From: Quadrisphaera setariae
Lineage (GTDB): Bacteria > Actinomycetota > Actinomycetes > Actinomycetales > Quadrisphaeraceae
Length of the DNA stretch: 64,000 nt
Assembly (NCBI RefSeq): GCF_008041935.1
Contig: NZ_VKAC01000004.1
Location: 1-64,000 of the forward strand
Direction: 5' to 3'
Shown: piece after piece, positions 1-7,324 of the stretch
How positions within the stretch are numbered: the first letter of the stretch is position 1
Layout of the letters: the number at the start of each line of letters is the position of its first letter
Program-made: the position numbers and the translations under genes
The notes under the pieces: model-generated
Database searches by the model: none
Seen by the model: the letters and a program-made list of their open reading frames with translations, nothing else
What the model was told of the DNA's origin: nothing

Positions 1-79
1 CCAGGGCGCAGGCGTGATGGTCGGCTTTACCGACGTCCAAGCCGACGTAGACGTCGAAGTGGTGCTCGGATGGGTCCAT
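1..79 (-). CDS. IS110-family transposase, N-terminal fragment (cut by window edge)
   Basis: Only the first 26 codons lie inside the window. Starting at the ATG at 79 the reverse strand reads MDPSEHHFDVYVGLDVGKAD, then HHACAL. The YVGLDVGKADHHACAL block is the first acidic motif of the RuvC-like DEDD catalytic domain at the N-terminus of IS110 transposases, which act with a structured bridge RNA. An upstream purine-rich stretch (AGGAGGACGCG on the reverse strand) is a good ribosome binding site. The rest of the gene is beyond position 1, so intactness cannot be judged. Confidence 0.85.
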   Translation of the reverse strand, partial: MDPSEHHFDVYVGLDVGKADHHACAL

Positions 80-300
80 CGCGTCCTCCTGGTCGCCGTC
101 GACGCACACGCGGCAGGCCAGCCCGGACCCCCGCGTCGCAGCCACGTTACGAACAGCGAACGACTCCGCAGGTCCCTATCAGCGATCACCAGTGCCCACC
201 CGCCGCCGGTGGCAACACCCCCCAGATCATCGGTGCACAGGGGAACTCAGCCGTGCCGGCGGCGGTGGCCTGCCACCCCATCGCTGGGGTGATCAAAAAG
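80..300 (-). mobile_element. Non-coding left end of the IS110 element, candidate bridge-RNA region
   Basis: About 220 bases upstream of the transposase start hold no convincing gene on either strand. In the IS110 group this end encodes the bridge RNA, transcribed in the same direction as the transposase. Visible structure includes a perfect 6-bp hairpin with a 4-nt loop at 275-290 (ACCCCA-TCGC-TGGGGT) and a GC-rich arm pair near 195-212 (CCACC/GGTGG). The exact element end cannot be set without a second copy or an empty site. The next gene starts at 318, so the boundary must lie near 300. Assigning this as bridge RNA is inference from family knowledge. Confidence 0.45.
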
Positions 301-317
301 GTAACGGGGGAGGGGTG

Positions 318-1118
318 GTGACGTCGGAGTTCGCGCGCAGCGCTGTGCTGCCCCACCTGGAAGCCCGCCGCTCCTGCCAGCAGAACACCTGCTACCGGCC
401 GCACGCCCACGACGCCCTCTCGGTCGGGCTCGTCGAGGAGGGCGCGTCGGTCTTCACCGCTCCCTCCGGCGACGCCGTGCAGCTCCACGTCGGGGACGTC
501 GTCGTCATCGCCGCCGGGCAGGTCCACCAGTGCAACCCGCGCAGCGGGCCCTGGCGGTACCAGATGGTGCACGTCGACCAGGACTGGGCGGCCGCGCAGG
601 CCGCGAGGACGGGGGCGGGGTCCCTCCTGGCGGGCGTCACGGTGCTGCGCGACGCCCGCGCGCACCAGCGGTTCCGGGAGTGGAGCGAGCTGCTCTTCTC
701 CCCTCGCCCCGTCGAGGACGCCGACAGCATCGAGAGCGGCTTCCGCAGCCTCGCCCGGGCGCTGGCTGAGGCGGCGCCGGCGCACACCGTGGCGGGCGGC
801 GTCGACCCCGTCGTGCTGGAACGGGTGCGGCCGGTGCTCGAGCGGCTGCGAGACGACGAGACCAACCCGCGCCTGGACGAGCTCGGCAGGCTCGTGGGAC
901 TGTCCCGCTTCCAGCTCGTCCGGGCGGTCAAGAGCGCCACCGGGCTCGCCCCGCTGGCGTGGCGCCAGGACCAGAGGGTCACCCGGGCACGCCACCTGCT
1001 GCGCCAGGGGACCTCCGTCGCGGATGCGGCGCACGCGCTGGGCTTCGCCGACCAGAGCCACTTCCACCGCGTCTTCCGCGCGCACGTCGCCGCGACCCCG
1101 AGCACCTACCGAGGCTGA
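318..1118 (+). CDS. AraC-family transcriptional regulator
   Basis: A 266-aa AraC/XylS regulator. The N-terminal half is a cupin-type sensor domain with the usual His pair regions (PHAHDALSVG and AGQVHQCNP). The C-terminal ~100 residues hold two helix-turn-helix motifs: LDELGRLVGLSRFQLVRAVK and VADAAHALGFADQSHFHRVF. The start is GTG 318 (or the adjacent GTG 315), directly behind a GGGGGAGGGG ribosome binding site; the open frame reaches further upstream but into the IS end. It lies 90 bp before a LysE-family exporter gene on the same strand, and this regulator/exporter pairing suggests control of that exporter. Ligand unknown. The IS110 end sits immediately upstream and could affect its expression. 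Confidence 0.9.
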   Translation: MTSEFARSAVLPHLEARRSCQQNTCYRPHAHDALSVGLVEEGASVFTAPSGDAVQLHVGDVVVIAAGQVHQCNPRSGPWRYQMVHVDQDWAAAQAARTGAGSLLAGVTVLRDARAHQRFREWSELLFSPRPVEDADSIESGFRSLARALAEAAPAHTVAGGVDPVVLERVRPVLERLRDDETNPRLDELGRLVGLSRFQLVRAVKSATGLAPLAWRQDQRVTRARHLLRQGTSVADAAHALGFADQSHFHRVFRAHVAATPSTYRG

Positions 1119-1208
1119 TCCCCAGGCTGAGGGCAACATCGTTCAAGACACCTCGCCCGCCGGTGGCTGACCGTGGTCGCAACGGTCCAGCGGACGACGG
1201 GGAGTGGC

Positions 1209-1832
1209 GTGGAGCAGTTCATCGCGGTGGCGGTCGCGCACTTCCTGGCACTACTCATCCCCGGAGTGGACTTCTTCCTCATCTCCCGCACCGCGATGGT
1301 GAGCGGCTGGCGGAGCGCGAGCGGGGTCTGCTGGGGGATCGCGGCCGCCAACGGGATCCCCATCACCGTGGCCTTCTGCGGCCTGTCCCTCATCTCCTCG
1401 CCGCTGGTGCTGCTGGTCGTGCAGCTCGCAGGCGGTGCGTTCCTGACGCACGTCGGAGTGGTGTTCGTCCGGTCCGCCGGCCACACCGACCTGGAACCTG
1501 CTCCGGCTGCCAGGCAGCTGACGTGGCGCAGGAACGTCGGGCTCGGTCTGGCCTCCGGGCTGCTGAACCCCAAGAACGCGCTGTTCTACGTGAGCCTCGC
1601 GTCGGTCATCGCCGGGGCCGCCCCGCACGTCCTGGTCGGCTACGGGGTGTGGATGGTCGCCGTCGTGCTCGCCTGGGACCTCCTCGTCGCGGGTGTCCTC
1701 GGGTCTCCGCGGGTGCTGGCCCGGTCGACGCGCGTCGTGCCGTGGGTGACGCGGGTCGCGGGCTCGTTCCTGTTCGTGTTCGGCATCGGCACGACCGTCG
1801 GCGCGCTGCTGCGCCTGGTCGCTCGTGGTTGA
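1209..1832 (+). CDS. LysE/RhtB-family amino-acid exporter
   Basis: A 207-aa integral membrane protein with about six hydrophobic segments. The N-terminus MEQFIAVAVAHFLALLIPGV carries the family's LIPG(V/P)DF signature, followed by SGWRSASGVCWGIAAANGI and later LGLASGLLNPKNALFY, the second conserved loop (NPK). It probably exports an amino acid or similar small metabolite by proton exchange. GTG 1209 is preferred over GTG 1173: it has the better purine-rich upstream sequence (ACGGGGAGTGGC) and gives the family's normal N-terminus. It is probably co-regulated with the AraC gene upstream. Confidence 0.9.
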   Translation: MEQFIAVAVAHFLALLIPGVDFFLISRTAMVSGWRSASGVCWGIAAANGIPITVAFCGLSLISSPLVLLVVQLAGGAFLTHVGVVFVRSAGHTDLEPAPAARQLTWRRNVGLGLASGLLNPKNALFYVSLASVIAGAAPHVLVGYGVWMVAVVLAWDLLVAGVLGSPRVLARSTRVVPWVTRVAGSFLFVFGIGTTVGALLRLVARG

Positions 1833-1874
1833 GCAGGTCCGCTGGTGCGAGCGTGGTCCGCTGGACTCCCGGCG

Positions 1875-2873
1875 TCACGCGAGGAGGCGGCTCCACCCGC
1901 GGGCGCCCGCTGCGCTCTGCACCAGGTGGCTCAGCGCCTGGACTGCGACGGCGTCTGCGGCGACCTCCTGGTCAGCCGTCAGCCCGCGGTGACCGATCGC
2001 GCACCAGGTGGAGTAGGCCAGGGCCCGCAGCTGGCTGTTGAGGAGCCCTGCGAAGCGGAGGGAGGCAGGTGCCTGGTGCTGCCCTCCTGACCTTCCGTAG
2101 GCGTCCAGCGCTCGTCGGACGTCCGACGGGCTGGGGGAGTGCGGCGGCACCCGCAGGAAGGACCACAGGGTGCGGAGCCACTCGAGGTCAGGGACCTCCG
2201 GCCCTGCGCTGTCCCAGTCGAGCAGCACCGGCCCGTCGGCGGTGACGAGGACGTTCTCCGGTGTCAGGTCGCCGTGGCACAGGCGCGACAGCTCGGCCAG
2301 GTCGAGGACGGGCTCGACGTGGGCCTGCACGTCGAGCACGACGGGCAGGGACGCTCGGAGGCGGTCACCCACCTCTCGGCCGCGGTGTCGGGCCTGGTCC
2401 GCCCAGTCCCGCCACTCCTCAGCGGGGAACGTCCGGTAGGTGGAGCCCAGAGGCGACCGGCTGCGCAGGCCGAGCCCGTGGAGGGTCGCCGAGGTCTGGG
2501 CCGCCCACTCCAACAGCTCGGGATGGGCTGAGCCGCTCGGCGTCGAGCCGTCCACCCACGTGTGGACGCGGTAGGTGAGCGTCTGCCCACCGGTCGGGAG
2601 CTCGGCGAGGACGTCCGCGAGCGGCTCGGCGGGTGCGACGGGTCGTGGCATCCGCACACCCGCTGACTGGGCCGCCAGCTCCAGTGAGGTGCTCTCCTGG
2701 AACCCCTGGAGCCACCAGTCCTCGTGGACGCGCTGCACCTGCTTGACCGCCCAGGTGCCGCGGTCCGTCGTCAGGCGGAAGAGCCGGTGGGTGTTGCCCC
2801 CGGGGACGCGCACGAGCTCGGAGGTCGGGGCGCCCAGGCCGAAGCGCCGGGCGATGAGCTGCGCCGCCGTCAC
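1875..2873 (-). CDS. APH-fold phosphotransferase, second kinase of the arr operon
   Basis: A 332-aa aminoglycoside-phosphotransferase/choline-kinase fold protein. It shows a nucleotide-binding N-lobe (GGNTHRLFRLTTDRGTWAVK, with the likely ATP lysine), the catalytic loop LCHGDLTPENVLV (HGDxxxxN) and the metal-binding segment VLLDWDSAG. Its GTG start at 2873 overlaps the TGA of the preceding kinase gene as GTGA, so the two are translationally coupled. It is the last gene of the HTH-arr-kinase-kinase operon. Substrate unknown: antibiotic, sugar or other small alcohol are all possible. The 3' end converges on lysE with a 42-bp gap. Confidence 0.85.
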   Translation of the reverse strand: MTAAQLIARRFGLGAPTSELVRVPGGNTHRLFRLTTDRGTWAVKQVQRVHEDWWLQGFQESTSLELAAQSAGVRMPRPVAPAEPLADVLAELPTGGQTLTYRVHTWVDGSTPSGSAHPELLEWAAQTSATLHGLGLRSRSPLGSTYRTFPAEEWRDWADQARHRGREVGDRLRASLPVVLDVQAHVEPVLDLAELSRLCHGDLTPENVLVTADGPVLLDWDSAGPEVPDLEWLRTLWSFLRVPPHSPSPSDVRRALDAYGRSGGQHQAPASLRFAGLLNSQLRALAYSTWCAIGHRGLTADQEVAADAVAVQALSHLVQSAAGARGWSRLLA

Positions 2874-3787
2874 CGACGGTCCGCCCAGCGCTCCTGGAGC
2901 CACGTCCTCGCCCCTGCCAGCGACCGCCGCTGGTAGGCCAGCAAATCCGGGACGCTGTCCGGACGGGCGCGGAACGCCGCCTCCGTCCAGTACCCGGCGA
3001 GCACCGCGAGGTGCGCGTCGACGGCGCGCGCCTCCGCGCCGCAGGACAGCGGGCTCGCCGCGAACAGCGCCGCGGCGTCGTGGCCGTCGCCCTGCGCGGT
3101 GACCAGGAACGTCACGAGGTCCACCCACGGCGCGCCGAGGCAGCCGCGGCTCCAGTCGATCGTCCAGACCTCTCCGGTGGCGTCGTCGACGAGGTAGTTG
3201 TCGGTCCGAGGGTCGAAGTGGCACAGCGTCTCTCCCGCCGACGCCGCCGGCCACGCCGCCTCCAGCGCAGCGAGCTCGCCGAGGCCCTCGCGCGCCCAGT
3301 CGTCCAGGTCCGTCACTGCGAGTGCCCGCTCGCGTCCCGCGGCGAGGTCGTTCCACACCCTGAACGCTGACCCGACCATCTCCGCCACCGACCGCAGCGG
3401 CGCCACGGGGCTCGGCGTCAGGAGTCGCCCCCTCCTCTCGACCGCCGCAACCACTGCCTCGACGTCGGGCGCCGTCCACGGCTGCGCCGCCAGGTGCGCG
3501 TGCAGCGCGTCGAACCACAGGACCACCCACTCGCCGTCGACAGTCCACCCGCGCAGCCTCGGCGCCGGCAGGGCCCCGGGCAGTTGCGCGCCGATGCGCG
3601 CCTCGGTCAGGTGGTCCGCGCGTCGCTCCGGGTCTCGCGACGCCTTGACGAACACCTCTTCGCCGTCCTGGAGGACGACGACGGCTGCCGCGTCCGAGGC
3701 GTAGGTCCCCGCTGCCGCCGTCGCCGTCACCGGTGCGCTGGTGAGGTGCCGCTCCAGGACGGCGACCAGCGTCGCGGGCAGGTCCAC
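2870..3787 (-). CDS. APH-fold phosphotransferase, first kinase of the arr operon
   Basis: A 305-aa phosphotransferase of the APH superfamily. The N-lobe lysine is in EEVFVKASRDPE, the Brenner motif is CHFDPRTDNYLVDD (a variant with HFD in place of HGD), and the metal ligand is in VWTIDWSRG. It starts at GTG 3787, 16 bp after the arr stop codon, and overlaps the next kinase by 4 bp. HFDxRxDN variants are common in uncharacterised actinobacterial APH proteins, so an aminoglycoside substrate should not be assumed. Position after arr is consistent with a resistance or stress operon, but this is inference. Confidence 0.85.
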   Translation of the reverse strand: MDLPATLVAVLERHLTSAPVTATAAAGTYASDAAAVVVLQDGEEVFVKASRDPERRADHLTEARIGAQLPGALPAPRLRGWTVDGEWVVLWFDALHAHLAAQPWTAPDVEAVVAAVERRGRLLTPSPVAPLRSVAEMVGSAFRVWNDLAAGRERALAVTDLDDWAREGLGELAALEAAWPAASAGETLCHFDPRTDNYLVDDATGEVWTIDWSRGCLGAPWVDLVTFLVTAQGDGHDAAALFAASPLSCGAEARAVDAHLAVLAGYWTEAAFRARPDSVPDLLAYQRRSLAGARTWLQERWADRR

Positions 3788-3803
3788 CGCGGCAGTGTCG
3801 GCG

Positions 3804-4283
3804 TCAGTCCTCGATCACGTCCAGGCCCTGCTCGCGCAGACGCGCCAGCCCGGCGAGCATCCCCTGCAGCACCTCGGGGGAGTGGCCCTGCCAGTCGGCC
3901 ACCTCGCCGACCACGCGCAGCGGGTGCAGGGTCCGGTACGACCCGGTCGGGTTGCCGGGGAACTTCTTGTCGGTGACGTTCGGGTCGTCCTCGAAGGGGC
4001 CGAGCGGCTCGACGACGTACACGTGCCCCCGTCCGGGCTCCAGATCGGCCTCGCCCGTCAGCGCGGTCGACAGCTCCGCGCCCCAGACGGCCGTCTCCTC
4101 CTTGGCGGTGAAGTAGACGTGCCGCAGCGCTCGCTCGCGGAACGCCGAGCGGTGACCCGGCACCAGCTCGTCGCCGACCGCGAGCGCTGCGCGCGTGCCG
4201 TGGAAGAACGGCCCCTCGACCTGGTCGCAGTGCTCGTAGGTCACCGGCACCCGTGGCTGCGGCGTGTTGGCGTCGGCGCTCAC
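3804..4283 (-). CDS. arr: Rifampin ADP-ribosyltransferase
   Basis: A 159-aa Arr enzyme, normal length for the family, which transfers ADP-ribose from NAD+ to the ansa-chain hydroxyl of rifamycins and inactivates them. The family signatures are clear: GPFFHGTRAALAVGD, HVYFTAKEETAVWGAEL and YVVEPLGPFEDDPNVTDKKF followed by PGNPTGSYRT. The His of FHGT, the Tyr of VYFTA and the Asp of GPFEDDPN match the known active-site residues. The start is GTG 4283, overlapping the stop of the upstream HTH gene as GTGA. It is the second gene of a four-gene reverse-strand operon. Confidence 0.93.
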   Translation of the reverse strand: MSADANTPQPRVPVTYEHCDQVEGPFFHGTRAALAVGDELVPGHRSAFRERALRHVYFTAKEETAVWGAELSTALTGEADLEPGRGHVYVVEPLGPFEDDPNVTDKKFPGNPTGSYRTLHPLRVVGEVADWQGHSPEVLQGMLAGLARLREQGLDVIED

Positions 4284-4675
4284 TGGTCCGAGCTCCGCCC
4301 CGCGAGCGCGCGCGCCGCGGCGGCTTCGTCGTCGTCGAGGCCCTCGTGGTCGACGGCGGCGTGCTGGCGGACCTGGTGGTCGATCCACCGCTGGTGCGCC
4401 TCCCACGCGGACTGCTTGCTGATGCCGAGGGCGTCTCCGATCTGCGACCAGCTGGCGCCCGCCGCGCGCGCGGTCCGGACGGTCAGCTGCCGGCCGTAGC
4501 CGGCCTTGCGGGTCAGCACCTCGCTGAGCGCCAGCAGCTCCAGCGCGCTGGTCGGGTCGCCGACGGCGGTGTCGACGCCGGCGGAGTCGGCGATCTCCTC
4601 GCGCCGCAGCGCGTCGTAGCGCGCGGCGGCGGTGAGCAGCGTGTGCTCGCGCTCCAGGGCTGCAGGCGTCGTCAT
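4280..4675 (-). CDS. Small helix-turn-helix protein upstream of arr
   Basis: A 131-aa protein with a C-terminal helix-turn-helix-like segment (AAGASWSQIGDALGISKQSA followed by WEAHQRWID). The N-terminal half is helical (ALEREHTLLTAAARYDALRR). Proteins of this type often precede arr genes in actinobacteria. It is first in the operon, starts at ATG 4675 six bases after a -10 box (leaderless), and its promoter contains an inverted repeat (4691-4706), so autoregulation is likely. Direct control of arr and both kinases is inferred from the operon layout. Confidence 0.8.
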   Translation of the reverse strand: MTTPAALEREHTLLTAAARYDALRREEIADSAGVDTAVGDPTSALELLALSEVLTRKAGYGRQLTVRTARAAGASWSQIGDALGISKQSAWEAHQRWIDHQVRQHAAVDHEGLDDDEAAAARALAGRSSDQ

Positions 4676-4729
4676 GGTGCCAGCCTGGTCGTCAGTCTGT
4701 CCTGACGTCAACCCTCGTAGGCTGGGTCC
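4676..4729. promoter_or_regulatory. Divergent promoter region with inverted repeat between the HTH-arr operon and the APH(6)-type kinase gene
   Basis: On the reverse strand, -35 TTGACG (4711-4706), an 18-bp spacer and -10 CAGGCT (4687-4682) lie 6 nt before the ATG at 4675. On the forward strand, -10 TAGGCT (4718-4723) lies 6 nt before GTG 4730. Both transcripts would be leaderless. The repeat GTCAG-N6-CTGAC (4691-4706) sits in the reverse promoter's spacer, and a TGACGTCA palindrome (4703-4710) overlaps its -35, an ideal place for a repressor. Confidence 0.6.
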
Positions 4730-5623
4730 GTGGTCGAGGTGCCCGGGGCGTTCGCGCGCATGCCGCGCTGGTGGCACGACGACGCCGGGCGGGCGTGGCT
4801 CGACGAGCTGCCCGCGCTCGTGGGTGACCAGTGCCGCCGGTGGCAGCTCGTGGTGGACGGCCGGCCCTGGAACGGGTCGAACGCGCTGGTCGTCCCGGTC
4901 CGCGCGGCCCGCGGAGGTGGCGAGCCGCTGGCGCTGCGCCTGGCGCCGCCCGGAGACGAGGTCACCACCCACGCGCGGGCGCTGCGCCTGTGGGCCGGAC
5001 GCGGCGCCGTGCTCCTCCACGACGTCGACGACGACCACCGCGCCCTCCTGCTCGAACGCCTCGACGGCAGCGCCACGCTCGGCGGGGTGCCGCTGCCCGA
5101 GGCGGTCGAGGTGCTGGCGGGGCTCGCCGTGGTGCTCGCGGTGCCGGTCCCCGACGACGTCCCGAGCACCGCGTCGGCCGCCGCAGATCTCGCCTCCTCC
5201 ATCGGGGGTGCCTGGGAGGCGCTGGGGCGTCCCTTCCCGCGCCTCCAGCTCGACGCGGTGCTCCGCGCCGCCCGAGCCAGGGCCACCGCGCCGTTCCCCG
5301 ACCTCGCCGTCGACGGCGACCTCCACCCCGATCAGGTGCTGCGCGGGCGCCGCGCGCCCTGGCTCGTGGTCGATCCGGTGCTCCTGCGCGGAGACCTCGA
5401 GCACGACCTCGGCCGTGTGCTCTGGAGCCGCCTGGACGAGGTCGACGACGATGCCGGCGTGGTGGCGCTCTTCGACCGCTTCGTCGACGCCGCCGGGGTC
5501 CCGCGCGAGCGCGCCCGGGACTGGGTGCTCGTGCGCGCGGCGTCCTACCTCGTGTGGGGGCTGCAGCGCGGCCTCACGCTCGACCCGCCGAGGTGCCGCC
5601 GTCTCCTCGACGTCTTCACGTGA
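4730..5623 (+). CDS. Aminoglycoside 6-phosphotransferase / hydroxyurea kinase family protein
   Basis: A 297-aa kinase of the APH(6) (streptomycin 6-kinase) family. Family features are the N-terminal WNGSNALVVPV, the basic LALRLAPPGDEV, LLLERLDGSATL and the catalytic AVDGDLHPDQVLRG followed by WLVVDPV. Members phosphorylate streptomycin or, in some actinomycetes, hydroxyurea. The gene is transcribed divergently from the arr operon with a leaderless start. A housekeeping or unknown small-molecule kinase role is also possible. The 3' end overlaps the convergent GNAT gene by 8 bp. Confidence 0.85.
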   Translation: MVEVPGAFARMPRWWHDDAGRAWLDELPALVGDQCRRWQLVVDGRPWNGSNALVVPVRAARGGGEPLALRLAPPGDEVTTHARALRLWAGRGAVLLHDVDDDHRALLLERLDGSATLGGVPLPEAVEVLAGLAVVLAVPVPDDVPSTASAAADLASSIGGAWEALGRPFPRLQLDAVLRAARARATAPFPDLAVDGDLHPDQVLRGRRAPWLVVDPVLLRGDLEHDLGRVLWSRLDEVDDDAGVVALFDRFVDAAGVPRERARDWVLVRAASYLVWGLQRGLTLDPPRCRRLLDVFT

Positions 5624-6113
5624 GGCGTGCCAGGTCGGTGCGCAGGACGGCGTAGAGCACGCCGTCGCGGTAGGCGCCGTCGCGCCACTGCCCGCCGCGC
5701 ACCACGCCTTCGCGCAGCAGCCCGGCCTTCTCCAGGCTGCGCTGCTCGGCGAGGTTCTCCACGTCGGTGTGCGCCTCGACGCGGTGCGCCGCGGTGTGCG
5801 TGAAGAGCAGCTCCACCAGCTGCTGCTGGGCCGCGCTGCCGACACCCCTCCCGCGGTGCGTCGGGCGCAGCCAGATGCCGATCATCGGGCAGCCTGACGC
5901 GGCGTTGGGGCCCCATCGCCGGGCCTGCCAGTGCCAGCTGACCTCGCCGGCCACCTCGCCGTCGTCGTCGAGGACGGTGAGGGCGCCGCTGTCCTCGAGG
6001 TCGCAGTCGGCGGGCTGCGTCGCCGGCCGCCGGGGGCCGAAGTCGTCGAAGGGGCTCTCACCCCCGGTCAGCAGCGGCAGGTCCTCGGGGAGCTGGGGGC
6101 GCAGGACGACCAC
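5616..6113 (-). CDS. GNAT-family N-acetyltransferase
   Basis: A 165-aa GNAT protein. The acetyl-CoA-binding motif A reads IGIWLRPTHRGRGVGSAAQQ (RGRGxGxxA), followed by HRVEAHTDVENLAEQRSLEK and AGLLREGVVRGGQWRDGAYR, typical of RimJ/RimL-like acetyltransferases (aminoglycoside or protein N-terminal). Start is GTG 6113. Substrate not predictable. A strong hairpin at 6157-6207 lies upstream and insulates it from the sigma-factor operon. Confidence 0.85.
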   Translation of the reverse strand: MVVLRPQLPEDLPLLTGGESPFDDFGPRRPATQPADCDLEDSGALTVLDDDGEVAGEVSWHWQARRWGPNAASGCPMIGIWLRPTHRGRGVGSAAQQQLVELLFTHTAAHRVEAHTDVENLAEQRSLEKAGLLREGVVRGGQWRDGAYRDGVLYAVLRTDLARLT

Positions 6114-6156
6114 CTGCCGCAGTCTGCCCGGCTCTGAGGCTCATGCAGTGTCGTGA

Positions 6157-6207
6157 TCATGCAGAAGACCCGCACCGGCTGGCCCGGGGTGCGGGTCTTC
6201 TGCATGA
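6157..6207. terminator. Perfect 20-bp stem hairpin, terminator of the sigma-factor operon
   Basis: Arms TCATGCAGAAGACCCGCACC (6157-6176) and its exact complement (6188-6207) are separated by an 11-nt loop. It lies just after the stop of the reverse-strand gene ending at 6227, in the position of its terminator. No T-tract follows, as is usual for high-GC actinobacterial terminators. Confidence 0.75.
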
Positions 6208-6226
6208 GCATCGAGCGAGGGGAGGG

Positions 6227-7324
6227 TCAGCGGCCGCTCGCGGCGGGAAGGCCTGAGGCTGCGAGCGCTGCGGCGGAGGCGGCGAGCAGCCGCTGCACCT
6301 CGGCCGTGCTTCGGCTCGGCGGGTTCCACACCTCCACGCCCACCACGAGGTCACCGACCCGCGCAGCCCCGCGGGTGGAGTCTCCGCCGCCGTCCGCGAA
6401 GGAGGCCGCCCACGCCTCGTCGGCGCCCGGCACGCTGGCGGCGCCCAGTGACGTCGGGTCGCTCATCCACCGGCACGCACCGGTGTCCTCCACGGCGTCC
6501 CGGAAGGCGCGGGCGCCTCCACCCGTCGGCCAGCCGGTCACCACCATCGTCACGCTGACCTGCGTGAGGTCGTTGGACTGCGGGTCTTCCGCCCAGCTCC
6601 ACTGCCGGCCGGCCACGGTGTCGACGTCGGCTCCGTCGCAGAACTGCCCCGGCACGGTCGGCTCCAGCCGGTACTGCCCGAGGTCCTGGCCGAGCTGCAC
6701 GCCGGGAGGCAGCGCCGCCGCGGTCGACGCGGCGGTGGCGACGTCGGGGATCTCGTACGCCACCGCGAACGGGTTCCAGCCGGGGGTGTCGCGCGCGGGG
6801 AACGTCTGGCCCGGGGAGAGCGGAACCACCGTGGCGCTCGGCGCCTGCAGGCCCTGCTCGCTGCCGGGCACGGCGGTCGGGGTGCTGTCAGGGAGGCCGG
6901 TGGGTCCGATGCCGGTGAGGGTCGGTGTAGGTGTCACCAGAGGTGGCCCCGCTGTGGGCACGACCGTCGCCGTCGGCTGCACCGTCACGGCCGAGCCGCC
7001 GACCGGTGCCGACGGCGGCAGCGCGCTCACCGTCACCGCCACGATCCCGGCGGCGCACGCCGCAGCGATGACCCCCGCCAGTACGGGCACCCCCTGCGCG
7101 CCGGGTGCGCGCGCCGGCCGGCGCCGCGCCCCTCGCCGCCGCACCTCCTCCAGGTCCAGAGGGCGGGCCCCGCTCTCGCCGTCCACGCCGCGCAGCGCCT
7201 CCCGCAGTCCCGCTTCGAAGGACGACGACGGCGCAGCCGCGCCCGAGCGAGCACCGCGGGCGTCGTCGTCGCGGTCGAGGTCCTGGACGGGCTGGTCGGA
7301 GGGAACGCGGTCGTCGGTGTTCAC
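6227..7324 (-). CDS. Membrane-anchored protein co-transcribed with a SigE-family sigma factor
   Basis: A 365-aa protein with a charged N-terminal cytoplasmic region of about 80 residues, one transmembrane segment (VPVLAGVIAAACAAGIVAVT), a Pro/Thr-rich linker (PTATVVPTAGPPLVTPTPTL) and an extracytoplasmic domain with Cys residues (GQFCDGADV and TGACRWMSD) that could form a disulfide. Its GTG start overlaps the sigma-factor stop as GTGA. The topology fits an anti-sigma or sensor partner, but no known anti-sigma motif (HxxxCxxC) is present, so the function is inferred only from the pairing. Confidence 0.7.
   Translation of the reverse strand: MNTDDRVPSDQPVQDLDRDDDARGARSGAAAPSSSFEAGLREALRGVDGESGARPLDLEEVRRRGARRRPARAPGAQGVPVLAGVIAAACAAGIVAVTVSALPPSAPVGGSAVTVQPTATVVPTAGPPLVTPTPTLTGIGPTGLPDSTPTAVPGSEQGLQAPSATVVPLSPGQTFPARDTPGWNPFAVAYEIPDVATAASTAAALPPGVQLGQDLGQYRLEPTVPGQFCDGADVDTVAGRQWSWAEDPQSNDLTQVSVTMVVTGWPTGGGARAFRDAVEDTGACRWMSDPTSLGAASVPGADEAWAASFADGGGDSTRGAARVGDLVVGVEVWNPPSRSTAEVQRLLAASAAALAASGLPAASGR

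Noticed and set aside
275-290. ACCCCA-TCGC-TGGGGT hairpin as a terminator
   Set aside because: No T-tract, only 6 bp, and it sits in the IS end where it more likely belongs to the structured element RNA.
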